Shown in pieces: positions 4,787 through 5,460 of a DNA stretch of 5,460 nucleotides. Source of the DNA: JASFUX01 sp050050115 (lineage in GTDB: Bacteria > Pseudomonadota > Alphaproteobacteria > Caulobacterales > Maricaulaceae); assembly GCA_050050115.1 (NCBI GenBank), contig JASFUX010000237.1, positions 1 to 5,460 of the forward strand, read 5' to 3'. The position numbers and the translations under genes were made by a program. The notes under the pieces are model-generated. The model was not told the origin of the DNA and searched no databases. It saw nothing but the letters and a program-made list of their open reading frames with translations. Numbering within the stretch: the stretch's first letter is position 1; each line of letters begins with the position of its first letter.

Positions 4787-5460
4787 ATGTCCACAGACCT
4801 CCTCGATCCGCCTGAACCGGGCCGCATTGTCGACGAGCCGATCGAGGACGCGCTGTCGAGCCGCTACCTGGCCTACGCCCTTTCGACCATCACCCAGCGT
4901 GCGCTGCCCGACGTTCGCGACGGACTGAAGCCGGTCCAGCGGCGCATCCTCTATGCGATGCGGGAGCTGAAGCTTGATCCGAAGTCGGGCTTTAAGAAGT
5001 GCGCGAAGATCGTGGGGGAGGTGATGGGCAACTATCACCCCCACGGCGACCAGGCGATCTACGACGCGCTGGTGCGCCTGTCGCAAAGCTTCGCCCAGCG
5101 CGTGCCGCTTGTCGACGGCCAGGGCAATTTCGGCAACGTTGACGGGGATAACCCGGCCGCCATGCGCTACACCGAAGCGCGCCTGACCGAGGCCGCCGAC
5201 GCGCTGCTTGCGGGGCTCGATCAAGATGCGGTGGACTTTCGCGACAACTATGACGGTTCGGAAAGCGAGCCGGTGGTGCTGCCCGCGGCGTTCCCGAACC
5301 TGCTCGCCAACGGCTCGACCGGGATCGCCGTCGGCATGGCGACATCGATCCCGCCGCACAATCCGGCCGAGCTGATCGCCGCGGCGCGTCATCTCGTCAA
5401 GCGCCCCAAAGCGAACGTCTCCTCCTTGCTCAACTACGTAAAGGGACCGGACCTTCCGAC
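4787..5460 (+). CDS. parC: DNA topoisomerase IV subunit A (N-terminal part, 3' end outside the window)
   Basis: The first 224 codons of ParC, the DNA-breaking and rejoining subunit that works with ParE (not in the window) to decatenate chromosomes. The ATG at 4787 has GGAG at 4775-4778. Winged-helix breakage-reunion landmarks are present: SSRYLAYALSTITQRALPDVRDGLKPVQRRILYAM (24-58), KKCAKIVGEVMGNYHPHGD (70-88), QGNFGNVDGDNPAAMRYTEAR (112-132) with catalytic Arg127-Tyr128, and NGSTGIAVGMATSIPPHN (175-192) with the DNA-intercalating Ile180. The RYLAYALSTI and GFKKCAKIVGEV wording favours ParC over GyrA, which usually reads SYLDYAMSVIV. In the quinolone-resistance region, Gln89 and Asp93 stand where E. 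coli ParC has Ser80 and Glu84. No truncation or frameshift is seen up to the edge. Confidence 0.95.
   Translation, partial: MSTDLLDPPEPGRIVDEPIEDALSSRYLAYALSTITQRALPDVRDGLKPVQRRILYAMRELKLDPKSGFKKCAKIVGEVMGNYHPHGDQAIYDALVRLSQSFAQRVPLVDGQGNFGNVDGDNPAAMRYTEARLTEAADALLAGLDQDAVDFRDNYDGSESEPVVLPAAFPNLLANGSTGIAVGMATSIPPHNPAELIAAARHLVKRPKANVSSLLNYVKGPDLP

Noticed and set aside
1..5460. Search for a novel defence, mobile or CRISPR system
   Set aside because: I saw no transposase, integrase, toxin-antitoxin pair, regular repeat array or tRNA attachment site. All genes read as housekeeping or native membrane genes.

Overview
The window looks like ordinary chromosomal DNA from a GC-rich alphaproteobacterium. 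The GatA loop between NPW and VPGG, the Trp-Trp end of GatA and the ParC region around FKKCAKIVGEVMGNYHPHGDQ all read like alphaproteobacterial versions. The candidate promoter upstream of gatC resembles the Caulobacter-type TTGacgs/GCTA pattern. I cannot place it below class with confidence; Caulobacterales or a relative is a guess. Seven of the nine genes appear to start with GTG.

Layout. Positions 1-748 (minus) hold the 5' part of a YcjF-like (UPF0283/DUF697) membrane protein gene that runs off the left edge. A 155-base divergent intergenic region (749-903) carries candidate promoters for both directions. On the plus strand, gatC (904-1191), two tandem paralogous GNAT acetyltransferase genes (1198-1683 and 1680-2174) and gatA (2171-3643) form a tight, translationally coupled operon with 4-base GTGA overlaps. 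A small membrane protein gene (3637-3903) overlaps the end of gatA. Two further membrane protein genes follow: a two-helix hypothetical (3943-4179) and a DUF2938 protein (4210-4680). After a 106-base gap with a good -10 element, parC (topoisomerase IV subunit A) starts at 4787 and runs off the right edge.

How the genes work together. GatC and GatA are two of the three subunits of the tRNA-dependent amidotransferase that completes Gln-tRNA(Gln) and/or Asn-tRNA(Asn); gatB is not in the window. The two GNAT genes sit inside the gatCA transcription unit and share its translation signals, but their substrates are unknown. The three membrane genes after gatA are co-directional and closely spaced, so they may be read through from the gat operon, although nothing in them points to a shared function. 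parC looks separately promoted.

I found no mobile element, CRISPR array, tRNA, rRNA or defence system. The most interesting signal is the tandem GNAT pair within gatCA. Both copies carry an almost identical 16-base 3' junction in which the encoded ESAA tail doubles as the ribosome binding site of the next gene.
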